The position numbers and the translations under genes were made by a program. A DNA stretch of 53,561 nucleotides from an uncultured Thiohalocapsa sp. (GTDB lineage: Bacteria > Pseudomonadota > Gammaproteobacteria > Chromatiales > Chromatiaceae), in NCBI RefSeq assembly GCF_913062725.1, contig NZ_CAJXWY010000025.1, positions 1-53,561 on the forward strand, given 5' to 3'. Shown piece by piece: positions 29,626 through 38,076 of this stretch. The notes beneath the pieces were generated by a model that was given only the letters and a program-made list of their open reading frames with translations, did no database searches and was not told the origin of the DNA. Every line of letters starts with the position of its first letter. Position 1 is the stretch's first letter.

Positions 29626-29707
29626 GGTCGCACGCGATCGGCGATGCTGAGGGAATTCCCTTAGGGCTGGCGTGCGCGTGTGACGGCGAGCCGACTTGGC
29701 GGACGTG

Positions 29708-30046
29708 CTAGGCAGCGGCGGATGCGGCCACTCCCACGGTCGAGGCGATTCCTGCGACGCCCAGGGTAAGGATCGCGCCGGCGGTACAGCCGGCCGCAAC
29801 TGTAGCCGCGCAGACGGTACCACCGCCTGCAACGGCGGAAAGATCCGCATCGCTGAGCGCTGCGTTGGCTTGCGCCATGCCGAGACCCAACTCGTCGGCC
29901 GTAATGTCGATGCCCGCTGTCTTCGACAGCGCCTGGAGCTCCTGGAGCATCGGGGTCAGGTGCTCATGGACAATCTTGGCGTACGCCGTTTGAAACTCGC
30001 TGTCGGCTTCAAGGTGCTGCTTCAGCTGGTCGAGTGCTTCAGACAT
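29708..30046 (-). CDS. RiPP precursor 1 (double-glycine leader, two-Cys core)
   Basis: The 112-residue peptide starts at ATG 30046 with AGAGGA seven bases upstream. The 75-residue leader is helical and acidic (MSEALDQLKQHLEADSEF..., ITADELGLGMAQANA) and ends ALSDADLSAVAGG, matching the double-glycine cleavage type. The 37-residue core is Ala/Gly/Val-rich and hydrophobic, with Cys at core positions 4 and 11 and seven Ser/Thr, enough for two lanthionines. The leader is 67/75 identical to that of precursor 2, while the cores differ, so the genes are tandem duplicates. Leader relationships to Nif11/NHLP types are visible only in the last ~25 residues. No known lanthipeptide core matches by eye. 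Confidence 0.85.
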   Translation of the reverse strand: MSEALDQLKQHLEADSEFQTAYAKIVHEHLTPMLQELQALSKTAGIDITADELGLGMAQANAALSDADLSAVAGGGTVCAATVAAGCTAGAILTLGVAGIASTVGVAASAAA

Positions 30047-30214
30047 GATGTATCCTCTTGGTTGGGTATGATGACGGGCTGTACTGACAAGCCGGAGTCG
30101 ACGTTGATCTGCGACCTCGCTGTTGGGATGTGAAAGCGGCGTTGTGGCCACCTGCATTCACGCCTGTCACTGATGCGGAGGGCTCCCGCGTTCGTTGCGC
30201 CATTCAGGAAAGCG

Positions 30215-30577
30215 CTAAACGCAGGCAGACACGACAGTTGCACCGCCTGCGACTGCACCGGAGGCTGCAGCTGATACGCCAATGGTCAAAATGCAGAAGG
30301 CGCCGCAAATGCCGCCGGTTGCAGCCGCGGTGGCTGAACAGGCCGTACTGCCGCCGCCGGCGATGGCGGAAAGGTCGGCATCGCTGAGGGCTGCGTTGGC
30401 TTGCGCCATGCCGAGACCCAGCTCGTCGGCCGTAATGTCGATGCCCGCTGTCTTCGACAGCTCCTGGAGGTCGTGGAGCATCGGTGTCAGGTGGTCATGG
30501 ACGATCTTGGCGTACGCCGTTTGAAAATCGGTATCAGTTTCAAGGTGCTGCTTGAGCTGGTCGAGTGCTTCAGACAT
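30215..30577 (-). CDS. RiPP precursor 2 (double-glycine leader, four-Cys core)
   Basis: This 120-residue peptide starts at ATG 30577 with AGGAG eight bases upstream. The leader (75 residues, ending ALSDADLSAIAGG) differs from precursor 1 at eight positions, mostly conservative (E/D, S/T). The 45-residue core has Cys at 5, 16, 20 and 44 and about nine Ser/Thr, so up to four rings are possible, one of which could involve the penultimate residue. It is Gly/Ala-rich with several small-xxx-small patterns (SGAVAGGATV), suggesting a membrane-active helix hairpin. About 170 bases without a gene separate it from precursor 1. Confidence 0.85.
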   Translation of the reverse strand: MSEALDQLKQHLETDTDFQTAYAKIVHDHLTPMLHDLQELSKTAGIDITADELGLGMAQANAALSDADLSAIAGGGSTACSATAAATGGICGAFCILTIGVSAAASGAVAGGATVVSACV

Positions 30578-30649
30578 GATACGGACTCCTGGTTGGGAAC
30601 GGTAAGGGCTTGTGGGCAAATAGGGCTGAGCGGTTGAGTGGCAGCTGGA

Positions 30650-31027
30650 CTAGGCGACCATAGAGGCGGCTTTTATCCCGCCGCCGATCATCCCGGACGG
30701 TGCCGCGGCGAGTCCGCCGGTGAAGATGGCACCCACACCGCACATCACCGTGCTGATGCCCGTGCCGATGTCACAACCGTCAATGCCGCCGGCGACCCGC
30801 TCCATGTCGCTGTCGCTGAGGGTATTGGTGGGTGCCAGGTCGGCTTCGGTGACCGCGAGACCCTTGTCTTTGGCAATCTCCAGCATCTTGTCGGTGAAGA
30901 GCTGTTGCTTGGCTTCCGGCGTCAGCGACTCATCGGAGGCGAAGCGGTTGAAGAGTGCTGCGACCTGCGCTTTGGTCTGCTCGTCGTCGTTGATTGCGGT
31001 TTTGAGTTGGTCAATGGCAGTCTGCAT
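30650..31027 (-). CDS. RiPP precursor 3 (different leader, two-Cys core)
   Basis: The 125-residue peptide is the first gene of the precursor operon. ATG 31027 has GGAG seven bases upstream. Its 81-residue leader (MQTAIDQLKTAINDDEQTKA..., KMLEIAKDKGLAVTEADL) is clearly different from precursors 1 and 2 but ends in the same way, TLSDSDMERVAGG. The 44-residue core starts IDGCDIGTGISTVMCG, with Cys at positions 4 and 15, then a Gly/Ala-rich hydrophobic part with GMIGGGIKAA. It lies 72 bases before precursor 2. Two-peptide action with precursor 1 or 2 is possible but unproven. Confidence 0.82.
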   Translation of the reverse strand: MQTAIDQLKTAINDDEQTKAQVAALFNRFASDESLTPEAKQQLFTDKMLEIAKDKGLAVTEADLAPTNTLSDSDMERVAGGIDGCDIGTGISTVMCGVGAIFTGGLAAAPSGMIGGGIKAASMVA

Positions 31028-31117
31028 GGGGGATCTCCAGCGAAGCGTTGTGACAGAAGGGCGGCAGCGATCGGCTGCGACTTTCTCAGAGAGGAGCGTT
31101 CACTCCTGAGACGTGAC

Positions 31118-31181
31118 ACTATACCGTCGGGGATTGCCTGATAGAAGGTCTCCGCGGCGGTGGTAAGATTCTGTAAGTAAC
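31118..31181 (-). promoter_or_regulatory. Precursor-operon promoter with shared 21-bp motif
   Basis: The motif at 31161-31181 reads, on the + strand, TGGTAAGATTCTGT followed by AAGTAAC. It is 19/21 identical to the site at 37929-37949 in front of the exporter operon. On the minus strand it contains CTTAC-N5-CTTAC, direct repeats 10 bp apart, the pattern OmpR-family regulators bind. Downstream on the minus strand lies a -10-like TATAGT (31118-31123) with no good -35, as in activator-dependent promoters. The motif centre would be near -60. It is 134 bases upstream of precursor 3. The rest of 31028-31293 holds no gene. Confidence 0.6.
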
Positions 31182-31293
31182 GGTTTTTTAATGTTGAATG
31201 ATCGGGTACCGACAGAGGCGCATGCGGCGGCATGGGTCCCGCCGGGGCGCGCGTTACTGGGGTTGGCGCGGGCGCAGGCGCTGCGGGTTCCGA

Positions 31294-34266
31294 CTAGGCA
31301 CTGATTTGCTGCCGGGCGGCGAGCTGGGAAAAATGGCCGCCGCTTTCCATCAATTCGTCGTAAGTGCCGGTCTCGATGACGCGCCCGGCGTCCATCACGT
31401 AGATCTGGTCCGCATTGATCACGGTGCTCAGGCGGTGGGCCACCACCAGACGGGTGATGCGCAGCCGGTCGAGGCTGTCGGTCACCACCGCCTGCGTGCG
31501 GTTGTCGAGCGCGCTGGTGGCCTCATCGAGCAGCAGGATCTTGGGCTTGCCGACGATGGCCCGGGCGATCATCAGGCGCTGCATCTGTCCGCCGGAGAGG
31601 GCGCCGCCGCCTTCCAGGATCATGGTCTGCATGCCCATGGGCATCTGCTCGATGTCCTCGGCGAGTCCAACCTGCCGGGCCGCTTGCCAGGCATCGTCCA
31701 GGCTGCCGCCGGAGGGGCCGACGATGTTCTCGAACAGGGAGCCCGGCATGACGTTGGCGTTTTGCATCACCACGCCCATCTGTCGGCGCACCGAGCCGAC
31801 GTCGATGGTCGTGAGATCCTTGCCGTCGAAGAAGAGGCCGCCGGACTCGGCGGTCTCGAACCCGAGCAGCAGGCGTATCAGGGTGGATTTGCCCGAGCCC
31901 GAGGCGCCGACGAGGGCGACGAAATGTCCCGCGGGCACGTGGATGCAGACGTCCTTGAGGATCAGCGGTCCATCGTCGCGGTAGCGGAAATGGAGATGCG
32001 AGATGTCGATCTCGCCGGACAGGCGCCCGGCGTCGGGGCGCTCATCGGCGGCCTCGGGCGCGGTGGTCAGCAAGGGGCGGGCGCGCTCCAGCAGCGGTTG
32101 GATGCCCAGCGACTGACTGACCACCTGCATCAGCTCGGACATTTTCGAGGCGAAGCGCTGATACGTCACCAGCAGCGCGGAGAAGGCACCGATCGCGAGC
32201 AGATCCTGTTGCGTGCTGGGCTTGCCGATGACGAACACGAAGATCAGCAAGCCTGCCAGGGCCAGCAGATGGTCGAGGGCGGTCTGGATGGCGATGAGCC
32301 GCTGTGAGGCCAACTGGTGGCGGCGATCCTGGGCGAAGACCTGCGCCCATTCGCTGAATGCACGCTCCTCGCCGGCCGCCAGGCGGATTTTGGCGATCCC
32401 GAGGATCATCTGCAGCACACGGTTGCTGAGCTGTCCGTTCAGGGTCGCCAGCAGGCGCTGCTGGCGCAGCAGGCGATAGGCGATAAAGACACTGACCAGG
32501 CTGTAGATCAGGGTGAGCAGGCCAGCCCAGAGCGCCAGGCGCACGTCGTAGTAGAACATCAGCGCGAAGCTGAATATCGCCACCAGCCCGCCGAGCAGGC
32601 TGCTGGTGGTGGTGCCGGAGAGCATGGTCTGGATACGGCTCAGCCCCATGACGCGCGAAGCGAGATCGCCGGTCGAGTAGTCTTGAAAGAACCGCATCGG
32701 CAGACGCAGCACCCGATCCATGAGCCCCGATTGGAGTTGGCGCCCCATGCGACTTTCGGCGCGGGTATAGGCCAGGGAGGTGGTGTAGGAGACCACGAAG
32801 GTGGTTGCGGCGAGCACCAGCAGCACCACGCCCAATTGCACGAGCTGCGAGAGATCCTGATCGGGGATGACACTGTCGATGATGTAGCCGGTGGCCACCG
32901 GTGTTGCCAGGCCGACGAGCGCGCCGATCGCCCCCAGCAACAGGACGGCCCAGAGATCGGAGGCGGCGCCCTTGAGGCCGCGGCCGAAGAAGCCGCCGAA
33001 GCTCAATGCACGAAAGGGCAGGGAGGCGGTGAATTCCCAGGCCGCCGGCGCCAGGCGCTCAGGTCGCAGTGGTTGCCGCTCGCCTGTGGTCGGCTCGATG
33101 AGTACGGGCTGGCGACGCCCGTGGGCGCTCGCCACCAGCGGTGCGCCCGAGTCGTGATCGAATACCAGGAGTGCACTAAAGTCGCGCAGCCACCAGCGAT
33201 CGCGCAGCACGATGGCGCGGGCGCGCACGCCGCTGGCCTGTGCCAGGGCTTCGACGGCGGGCTGGGCATCGTCGTCGAGGTCGGCCGGCGGGGTGACCTC
33301 GAAGCCCATCTCGTGCCCGATCAGCCGCATCGCTGTCACCACGGGGGCCTCGGTCTCCGCCGCCTGTGATGGCGCGATCCGTGTGCCATGCGTGACGTGC
33401 ATCAGCTCCGCAAAGGCCTGATCGCGTCGTTCGGCATTGGCGGTCCGGCGCGCGGCGAGCTGGTCCACCGCCGCGGCCTCGGTGAGAGTCAGGTCGTGCT
33501 CGATCGCGCCGAGCACGGCTGCGTGCAGATGCGCGATGCCGGCCCAGGCTGTGCCATCCGCCAGCACGGCGGCGGTATCGGTGGCATCGATCTCGATGGC
33601 CGCCGTGCTCGTCAGCCAGGCATCGGCGCCCAGGGGGAAGCGAACGGGCTCGGCGTCGGCAGCCGGCGCCTGGGTATCGACGAATTGCGCCGCGTTGCCC
33701 GGTAAGCGCACCCAGCTCAGTGACGACTTGCTGCCGACCCGCACGCCCTCGGCCAACGATCGCGATTCGCCCGGCGCGATGGACTCGGCGATTCGCGGTC
33801 GGGGCGCTGTCCAGACCGCGACGCCCCGACTCAAGGCCTGCAGCCAGGACTCGAGGAGAGTCACCAGCTCGGCGTGATGGTCCGCGTCATCGCCGACACG
33901 CACCACCGCATCAAAGGGCAGCTCGAGGACTTCCGTGTCCACCCTGGGTTGCGCCAGCAGACGTAACCCGGGGCAGGTGTCCGCAGACACGCCCAACATG
34001 AGCGTATCGACCGCGAGGGTCTCCAGATGGTGCCGCGGGCCCTCGGCAGGGTGCTCGGTCTGGTTGAGCGCGGGGCTTGCTGCAGCGTCCGGCCCGGCGC
34101 CGGTTTCGGCTTCGAGCGCGAACAGCTCGACCGCCCCCTGACGGATGATCCAGGCCGTCTGCGGATCGCTCAGCAGCAGACGCTCATGACCACGACACCG
34201 GATCAGCCGCCCTTGCGCCACAAGGGATTCCGGCAGGACCAGGCTGGACACATGGGTCAGGCTCAT
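31294..34266 (-). CDS. NHLM-type bacteriocin system ABC transporter (permease/ATPase without peptidase)
   Basis: The 990-residue protein matches the second, longer ABC subunit of nitrile-hydratase-leader microcin export systems. It has a ~400-residue N-terminal region (early stretch DPQTAWIIRQGAVELFAL resembles a cyclic-nucleotide-type domain), a six-helix exporter domain (about 430-700) and an ATPase with GASGSGKST, LSGGQMQR and ILLLDEATSALD. No Cys-His peptidase domain is present. Its ATG overlaps the stop of the peptidase-containing partner (ATGA), so the two are coupled and probably form a heteromeric exporter. It ends 266 bases before precursor 3. Confidence 0.92.
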   Translation of the reverse strand: MSLTHVSSLVLPESLVAQGRLIRCRGHERLLLSDPQTAWIIRQGAVELFALEAETGAGPDAAASPALNQTEHPAEGPRHHLETLAVDTLMLGVSADTCPGLRLLAQPRVDTEVLELPFDAVVRVGDDADHHAELVTLLESWLQALSRGVAVWTAPRPRIAESIAPGESRSLAEGVRVGSKSSLSWVRLPGNAAQFVDTQAPAADAEPVRFPLGADAWLTSTAAIEIDATDTAAVLADGTAWAGIAHLHAAVLGAIEHDLTLTEAAAVDQLAARRTANAERRDQAFAELMHVTHGTRIAPSQAAETEAPVVTAMRLIGHEMGFEVTPPADLDDDAQPAVEALAQASGVRARAIVLRDRWWLRDFSALLVFDHDSGAPLVASAHGRRQPVLIEPTTGERQPLRPERLAPAAWEFTASLPFRALSFGGFFGRGLKGAASDLWAVLLLGAIGALVGLATPVATGYIIDSVIPDQDLSQLVQLGVVLLVLAATTFVVSYTTSLAYTRAESRMGRQLQSGLMDRVLRLPMRFFQDYSTGDLASRVMGLSRIQTMLSGTTTSSLLGGLVAIFSFALMFYYDVRLALWAGLLTLIYSLVSVFIAYRLLRQQRLLATLNGQLSNRVLQMILGIAKIRLAAGEERAFSEWAQVFAQDRRHQLASQRLIAIQTALDHLLALAGLLIFVFVIGKPSTQQDLLAIGAFSALLVTYQRFASKMSELMQVVSQSLGIQPLLERARPLLTTAPEAADERPDAGRLSGEIDISHLHFRYRDDGPLILKDVCIHVPAGHFVALVGASGSGKSTLIRLLLGFETAESGGLFFDGKDLTTIDVGSVRRQMGVVMQNANVMPGSLFENIVGPSGGSLDDAWQAARQVGLAEDIEQMPMGMQTMILEGGGALSGGQMQRLMIARAIVGKPKILLLDEATSALDNRTQAVVTDSLDRLRITRLVVAHRLSTVINADQIYVMDAGRVIETGTYDELMESGGHFSQLAARQQISA

Positions 34267-36521
34267 GTCTCCAGCAGCTCCCGGTAGGGCCCCTCAACCC
34301 TGGCCAGCGTTTCGTGGGTGCCGCGCTGCAGCACCCGCCCATGGTCCAAGACGATGATCTCGTCGCTGTCGCGGATGGTGCTGAGGCGATGGGCGATGAT
34401 CAGCAGGCTGCAACCACGGCGCCGGACGTTGTCCATCAGCGCCTGTTCGGTGAGGGTATCCAGGGCGCTGGTGGCCTCATCGAGCACCAGCAGCTGGGGG
34501 TTGGTGGCCAGGGCGCGGGCGATTTCCAGGCGCTGGCGCTGGCCGCCGCTGAAGTTGCGCCCATTCTCCTCGACCTTGGTGTCGTAGCCCTCGGTGCGGG
34601 CCATGATGACATCGTGGATCATGGCATCCTTGGCCGCGCGGATGATTTGTGCCTGCGGCAGTGTCCGGTCCCAGAGGCTGATGTTGTCGCGGATGCTGCC
34701 CTCGAAGAGGACGATCTCCTGGTCGACCACCGCCAGCGAGCTGCGCAGGATGTCCCGGGGGATATCGGTCAGGGGATGGCCGTCGTACAGCACCCGGCCC
34801 CGCCAGGGCTCGAACAGACCGGTGACGAGCTTACCGATGGTGGATTTACCGCTGCCCGAGCCGCCCACCAGGGCGATGCGGCTCCCCGGGGCGACGGACA
34901 GCGAGAGACCATCGAGCAACGGCGTCTCGAGCGGTGCGTAGCCGAAGGTCACCGCCTCGAGCGCGACCCGGCCGCTCAGACGCAGTGGCGGCGACGTCGC
35001 TGCCGCGGTGCCCGTGCCCGGCATTTGCGGCGGCTGGCGCTGTGCGCCCTGCGCGCCCCGTCGCTGGCCTCGCTCGCCCGGTGCAAGCACATCTGATGCC
35101 TCGTTCTGAAACTCCCGGGCGCGCGGATAGCGCAGCGTGTCGTCGATCTGCGCCAGGTCGCCCTTGGTCTGCTGCAGGGTGCCCGCCACCGACACCAGAC
35201 CCTGTATCGGCTGGTTGAGGAGCACGCTGATGGTGCTGAAGGCCACCAGCATGCCGATGGAGAAGGTCTCGACCATGGTCAGGTGGCCGCCGACGACCAG
35301 AATCGCCGCCGCGGTCAGGCTCGCAAACAGGGCCTGCAGCGCCGTCAGCAGGGCCTCGCGCCGGCCGATCTCCTGCTGGGCGTTGATGAACAGCGCCTGC
35401 AGGCCGGACCAGTTGGCGAAGAAGGCCGCGTCGGTGCCGGTGGATTTCAGGGTCTCGATCATGCGCAGGCCCTGCATCGCCTTGCCCGACATCTTCACCG
35501 TCTGCATGGCGATCTTCTCGGAGGCCTCGCCGAGGGACTTGCGCATGCGTTGGAAGACCAGGGCATTGAGCAGGCCCATCACCAGCGCGATCAGGGTGAG
35601 CGTGGGGCTGTATTGCAGCATCAGGGCCACCAGCATCAACAACAGTGCCAGATTGACCAGGATCTGCGACAGTCCCCGGGTAATGCTCAGCACCAGCTGG
35701 TCCGCCAGCGCCACCCGACTGCTGATCATGCCCGCGTAGCGCTGACTGAAGAACATCACCGGCAGTCTCAGCAGGTGCCAGACCATGCGGCTGGACAGCA
35801 CCATGGACAGCTTGGCGTTGATGGTCGCCAGCAGGCGTCCCTGCATCACGGCGAGCAGGGCCATGAACGGTGCGACCGCCAACAGCGTCGCCGCCAGGGG
35901 CCAAACCCAATCGTCCAGCTCCTGCACCAGGATCCTGTCGACGTAGATCCGCTGCAACCCGGGCAACAGAATGCCCACCAGGGACAGCATCAAGCCCAGC
36001 ACTGCCAGCCACAGCAGTGGGCCGCGGGTGCGCCTGGCGATCTGCAGCAATCCCGGTAACACGGCGGGCGGTGAGCCGCCAGTCTTGAACTCTGCGGTGG
36101 GCTCGAAGGTCAGGACGATGCCGGAGAACATCTCGTCGAGCTCGGTGGGGCTGACCCAACGGCGACCGGCGGCGGGATCGTTGAGCTGGAACCGGTCCCT
36201 GGCGACGCCCTCATACACCACGAAGTGGTTCATGTTGACGAAGAGGATCGCCGGGGTGGGCAGCGCCCGCAGCTGCGCCGGCTCCAGGCGCTTGCCGCCG
36301 GCCTGCATGCCCAATGAGCGTGCCGCCTTGACGATGTTCAGCGCCTTGCTGCCGTCGCGCGACACGCCGCAGAGCACGCGCAGCTCCTCGACCGGTATCC
36401 AGCGTCCGTAATACGCCAGGATCATCGCCAGCGCGGCGGCGCCGCACTCCAGCGCCTCCATCTGCAGGATGGTGGGCGTCTTGACCAGCGCGGCCTTGGC
36501 CTTGGCCTTAGCGGTGCTCAT
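34263..36521 (-). CDS. NHLP-type peptidase/permease/ATPase exporter (C39)
   Basis: This 752-residue ABC protein both cuts and exports double-glycine peptides. The N-terminal C39 peptidase shows the catalytic Cys in MEALECGAAALAM, the His in NMNHFVVYEG and a following Asp (LNDPAAGRRW). Six exporter helices follow, then the ATPase with GGSGSGKST, FSGGQRQR and LLVLDEATSALD. ATG 36521 overlaps the HlyD-gene stop (ATGA); a start five codons earlier is possible but would overlap more. An insertion rich in Arg, Gln and Gly lies just before the ATPase. The four leaders of this locus end in GG as this peptidase type requires. Confidence 0.94.
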   Translation of the reverse strand: MSTAKAKAKAALVKTPTILQMEALECGAAALAMILAYYGRWIPVEELRVLCGVSRDGSKALNIVKAARSLGMQAGGKRLEPAQLRALPTPAILFVNMNHFVVYEGVARDRFQLNDPAAGRRWVSPTELDEMFSGIVLTFEPTAEFKTGGSPPAVLPGLLQIARRTRGPLLWLAVLGLMLSLVGILLPGLQRIYVDRILVQELDDWVWPLAATLLAVAPFMALLAVMQGRLLATINAKLSMVLSSRMVWHLLRLPVMFFSQRYAGMISSRVALADQLVLSITRGLSQILVNLALLLMLVALMLQYSPTLTLIALVMGLLNALVFQRMRKSLGEASEKIAMQTVKMSGKAMQGLRMIETLKSTGTDAAFFANWSGLQALFINAQQEIGRREALLTALQALFASLTAAAILVVGGHLTMVETFSIGMLVAFSTISVLLNQPIQGLVSVAGTLQQTKGDLAQIDDTLRYPRAREFQNEASDVLAPGERGQRRGAQGAQRQPPQMPGTGTAAATSPPLRLSGRVALEAVTFGYAPLETPLLDGLSLSVAPGSRIALVGGSGSGKSTIGKLVTGLFEPWRGRVLYDGHPLTDIPRDILRSSLAVVDQEIVLFEGSIRDNISLWDRTLPQAQIIRAAKDAMIHDVIMARTEGYDTKVEENGRNFSGGQRQRLEIARALATNPQLLVLDEATSALDTLTEQALMDNVRRRGCSLLIIAHRLSTIRDSDEIIVLDHGRVLQRGTHETLARVEGPYRELLET

Positions 36522-37786
36522 CGGTGCCCAAGCCAACCGTAGACGTATTGCATGGCTGGCAGCAACAGGCTGATGAGGTGAATGCGATCCACCACCACCG
36601 CGGACTGGGCCATCGTGCCAGGCTGCAGTTGCAGATTCGGTCCGTCGCCGGAGGTCCAGGCATAGCCGCTTGGTGTCTTGCTGTCGGGCTGCAGATCGAT
36701 TTGCACCTCGATGGGGGCGCCGCCCTGGAGCAATTGATTGACCAACACCTCGTTACCCAGGCGTCGCATGAGTGATGCCCGATTCTCCGGTAGTGGAGAC
36801 ACGCGCTTGACGACACCGACCAGATAGCCATCCAATTCCGGCTTGACCGTTGATGGCGAAACCTGAGCTTCCATGCCCACCTCGATCTTCTTACCGTCCG
36901 CGGCGGGCATGTAGTTGAAGGCGTCCAAGTTGGTCGTGTCGGCGTTCTCGACAATCAGCGTCGCGACCTGCTGACCGGGCTGCGCGAGATTACCGATATC
37001 CATATTCAGGGTTGCGATGGTGCCCGCGGCATCGGCAGTCACGACGCGCTGGCGTGCATCGGCCTGGCGTTTATCCTTCGCCTCGCGCTCCAGCGTGCGC
37101 ATCTTGATCCGCTGGTCGGCGAGCTGGTCGTTGCGCTGATCCCGCTCCCGTTGCTGATCGATCTCGAGCTGGGCCAGTCGGTTCCGCGCCGATGCGATCT
37201 CGTTGTCGATGTCGGCGAGCCTGGTCTCGGTGTCATAGAGTTCGACCCCACTCACCATGCCTTCCTTGAATAAGCGTGCCTCCCCATCCTGGCGCCGCCG
37301 CAGCGTGGCGCCGAGCGCCTGCAAGCTGTTGATGCGCTCTTCGGTGGCGAGGGTGGTGCGGTTCTTTAAATCGTCCGCGGCCTGGTTTTGGATGGCGAAT
37401 TCCTTTTCCAGCATCTCATACATCGTGCGTGCCTCGCGTGCGGCGGCCTCGGCCCGCTCGACGTCGGCCAGCCGCTGGAGATCTTGCAGTAGGGCGATCT
37501 GCTGGCCGGCGGTGACGCGGTCGCCCACCTGCACCAGCCATTGGGTCAGGCGTCCGCTGCCCTCGGTGGTCACGCCCATGACGCCTCCGGCGGAGAGCAG
37601 GACTCCAGGCCCTGAGACCTTGACCGGCGCCGTGGCAATCGCGCTCCACGTCAATGCGGACAGCACAACGATGAGCACGAAGCCGAAGCCCAGCCAGTGG
37701 GCGGGGCGGATAATCTGCAGGGCCTGATCGAGCTGATCAGGGTTGCTGACCTTGGCCAGCGCTTTTGTTCTGAACAGTTGTTGCAC
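36518..37786 (-). CDS. HlyD-family secretion protein (NHLM bacteriocin system)
   Basis: This periplasmic adaptor of 422 residues links the ABC exporter to the outer membrane. It has one N-terminal membrane helix (FGFVLIVVLSALTWSAIA, about residues 33-52), a biotinyl-lipoyl-like strand pair, a long coiled coil (about 110-250, many Arg/Glu/Gln) and a C-terminal beta barrel. The start is GTG 37786 with AGGG ten bases upstream. It is the first gene of the exporter operon, followed with overlap by the peptidase ABC gene. No outer-membrane TolC gene is in the window, so a general TolC is probably shared. Confidence 0.92.
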   Translation of the reverse strand: MQQLFRTKALAKVSNPDQLDQALQIIRPAHWLGFGFVLIVVLSALTWSAIATAPVKVSGPGVLLSAGGVMGVTTEGSGRLTQWLVQVGDRVTAGQQIALLQDLQRLADVERAEAAAREARTMYEMLEKEFAIQNQAADDLKNRTTLATEERINSLQALGATLRRRQDGEARLFKEGMVSGVELYDTETRLADIDNEIASARNRLAQLEIDQQRERDQRNDQLADQRIKMRTLEREAKDKRQADARQRVVTADAAGTIATLNMDIGNLAQPGQQVATLIVENADTTNLDAFNYMPAADGKKIEVGMEAQVSPSTVKPELDGYLVGVVKRVSPLPENRASLMRRLGNEVLVNQLLQGGAPIEVQIDLQPDSKTPSGYAWTSGDGPNLQLQPGTMAQSAVVVDRIHLISLLLPAMQYVYGWLGHR

Positions 37787-37928
37787 TGGCGTTGAACCCT
37801 GCGGATTGACTGCGGGACGACGCCGCAGAGGCGAGACTGGACGATGGTTGGGCGGCGCAGCGCCGCCGTCGGCTGCCGGCGTGCATGGTCGGACGCAGGC
37901 AGCCTTGGATCAAGCCAAGGGCCTGGGA

Positions 37929-37949
37929 TGGTAAGATTCTGTCAGTTAC
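37929..37949 (-). promoter_or_regulatory. Shared 21-bp motif upstream of the exporter operon
   Basis: On the + strand the site reads TGGTAAGATTCTGT followed by CAGTTAC; it differs from the 31161-31181 site at two positions only. It is 143 bases before the HlyD start codon, almost the same distance as the other site from precursor 3 (134). On the minus strand it contains CTGAC-N5-CTTAC. The 290 bases between the HlyD gene and the response regulator contain no gene. Confidence 0.6.
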
Positions 37950-38076
37950 ACAACGGCATCAGCCCGGGTACACTCCGTCGCCCTGGCTGCCCCAAGACGC
38001 TGCAGGCACGCGGGGGTTGGGCGTGATGTGGAGAGTCGTCAACGCACCTTGCCCCCGCGATTCGTGTGCCAGAGCG

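Noticed and set aside
32317..33369. 350-codon open frame opposite the NHLM ABC gene
   Set aside because: Gln/His/Glu-rich shadow of the transporter sequence; no start site and no motif.
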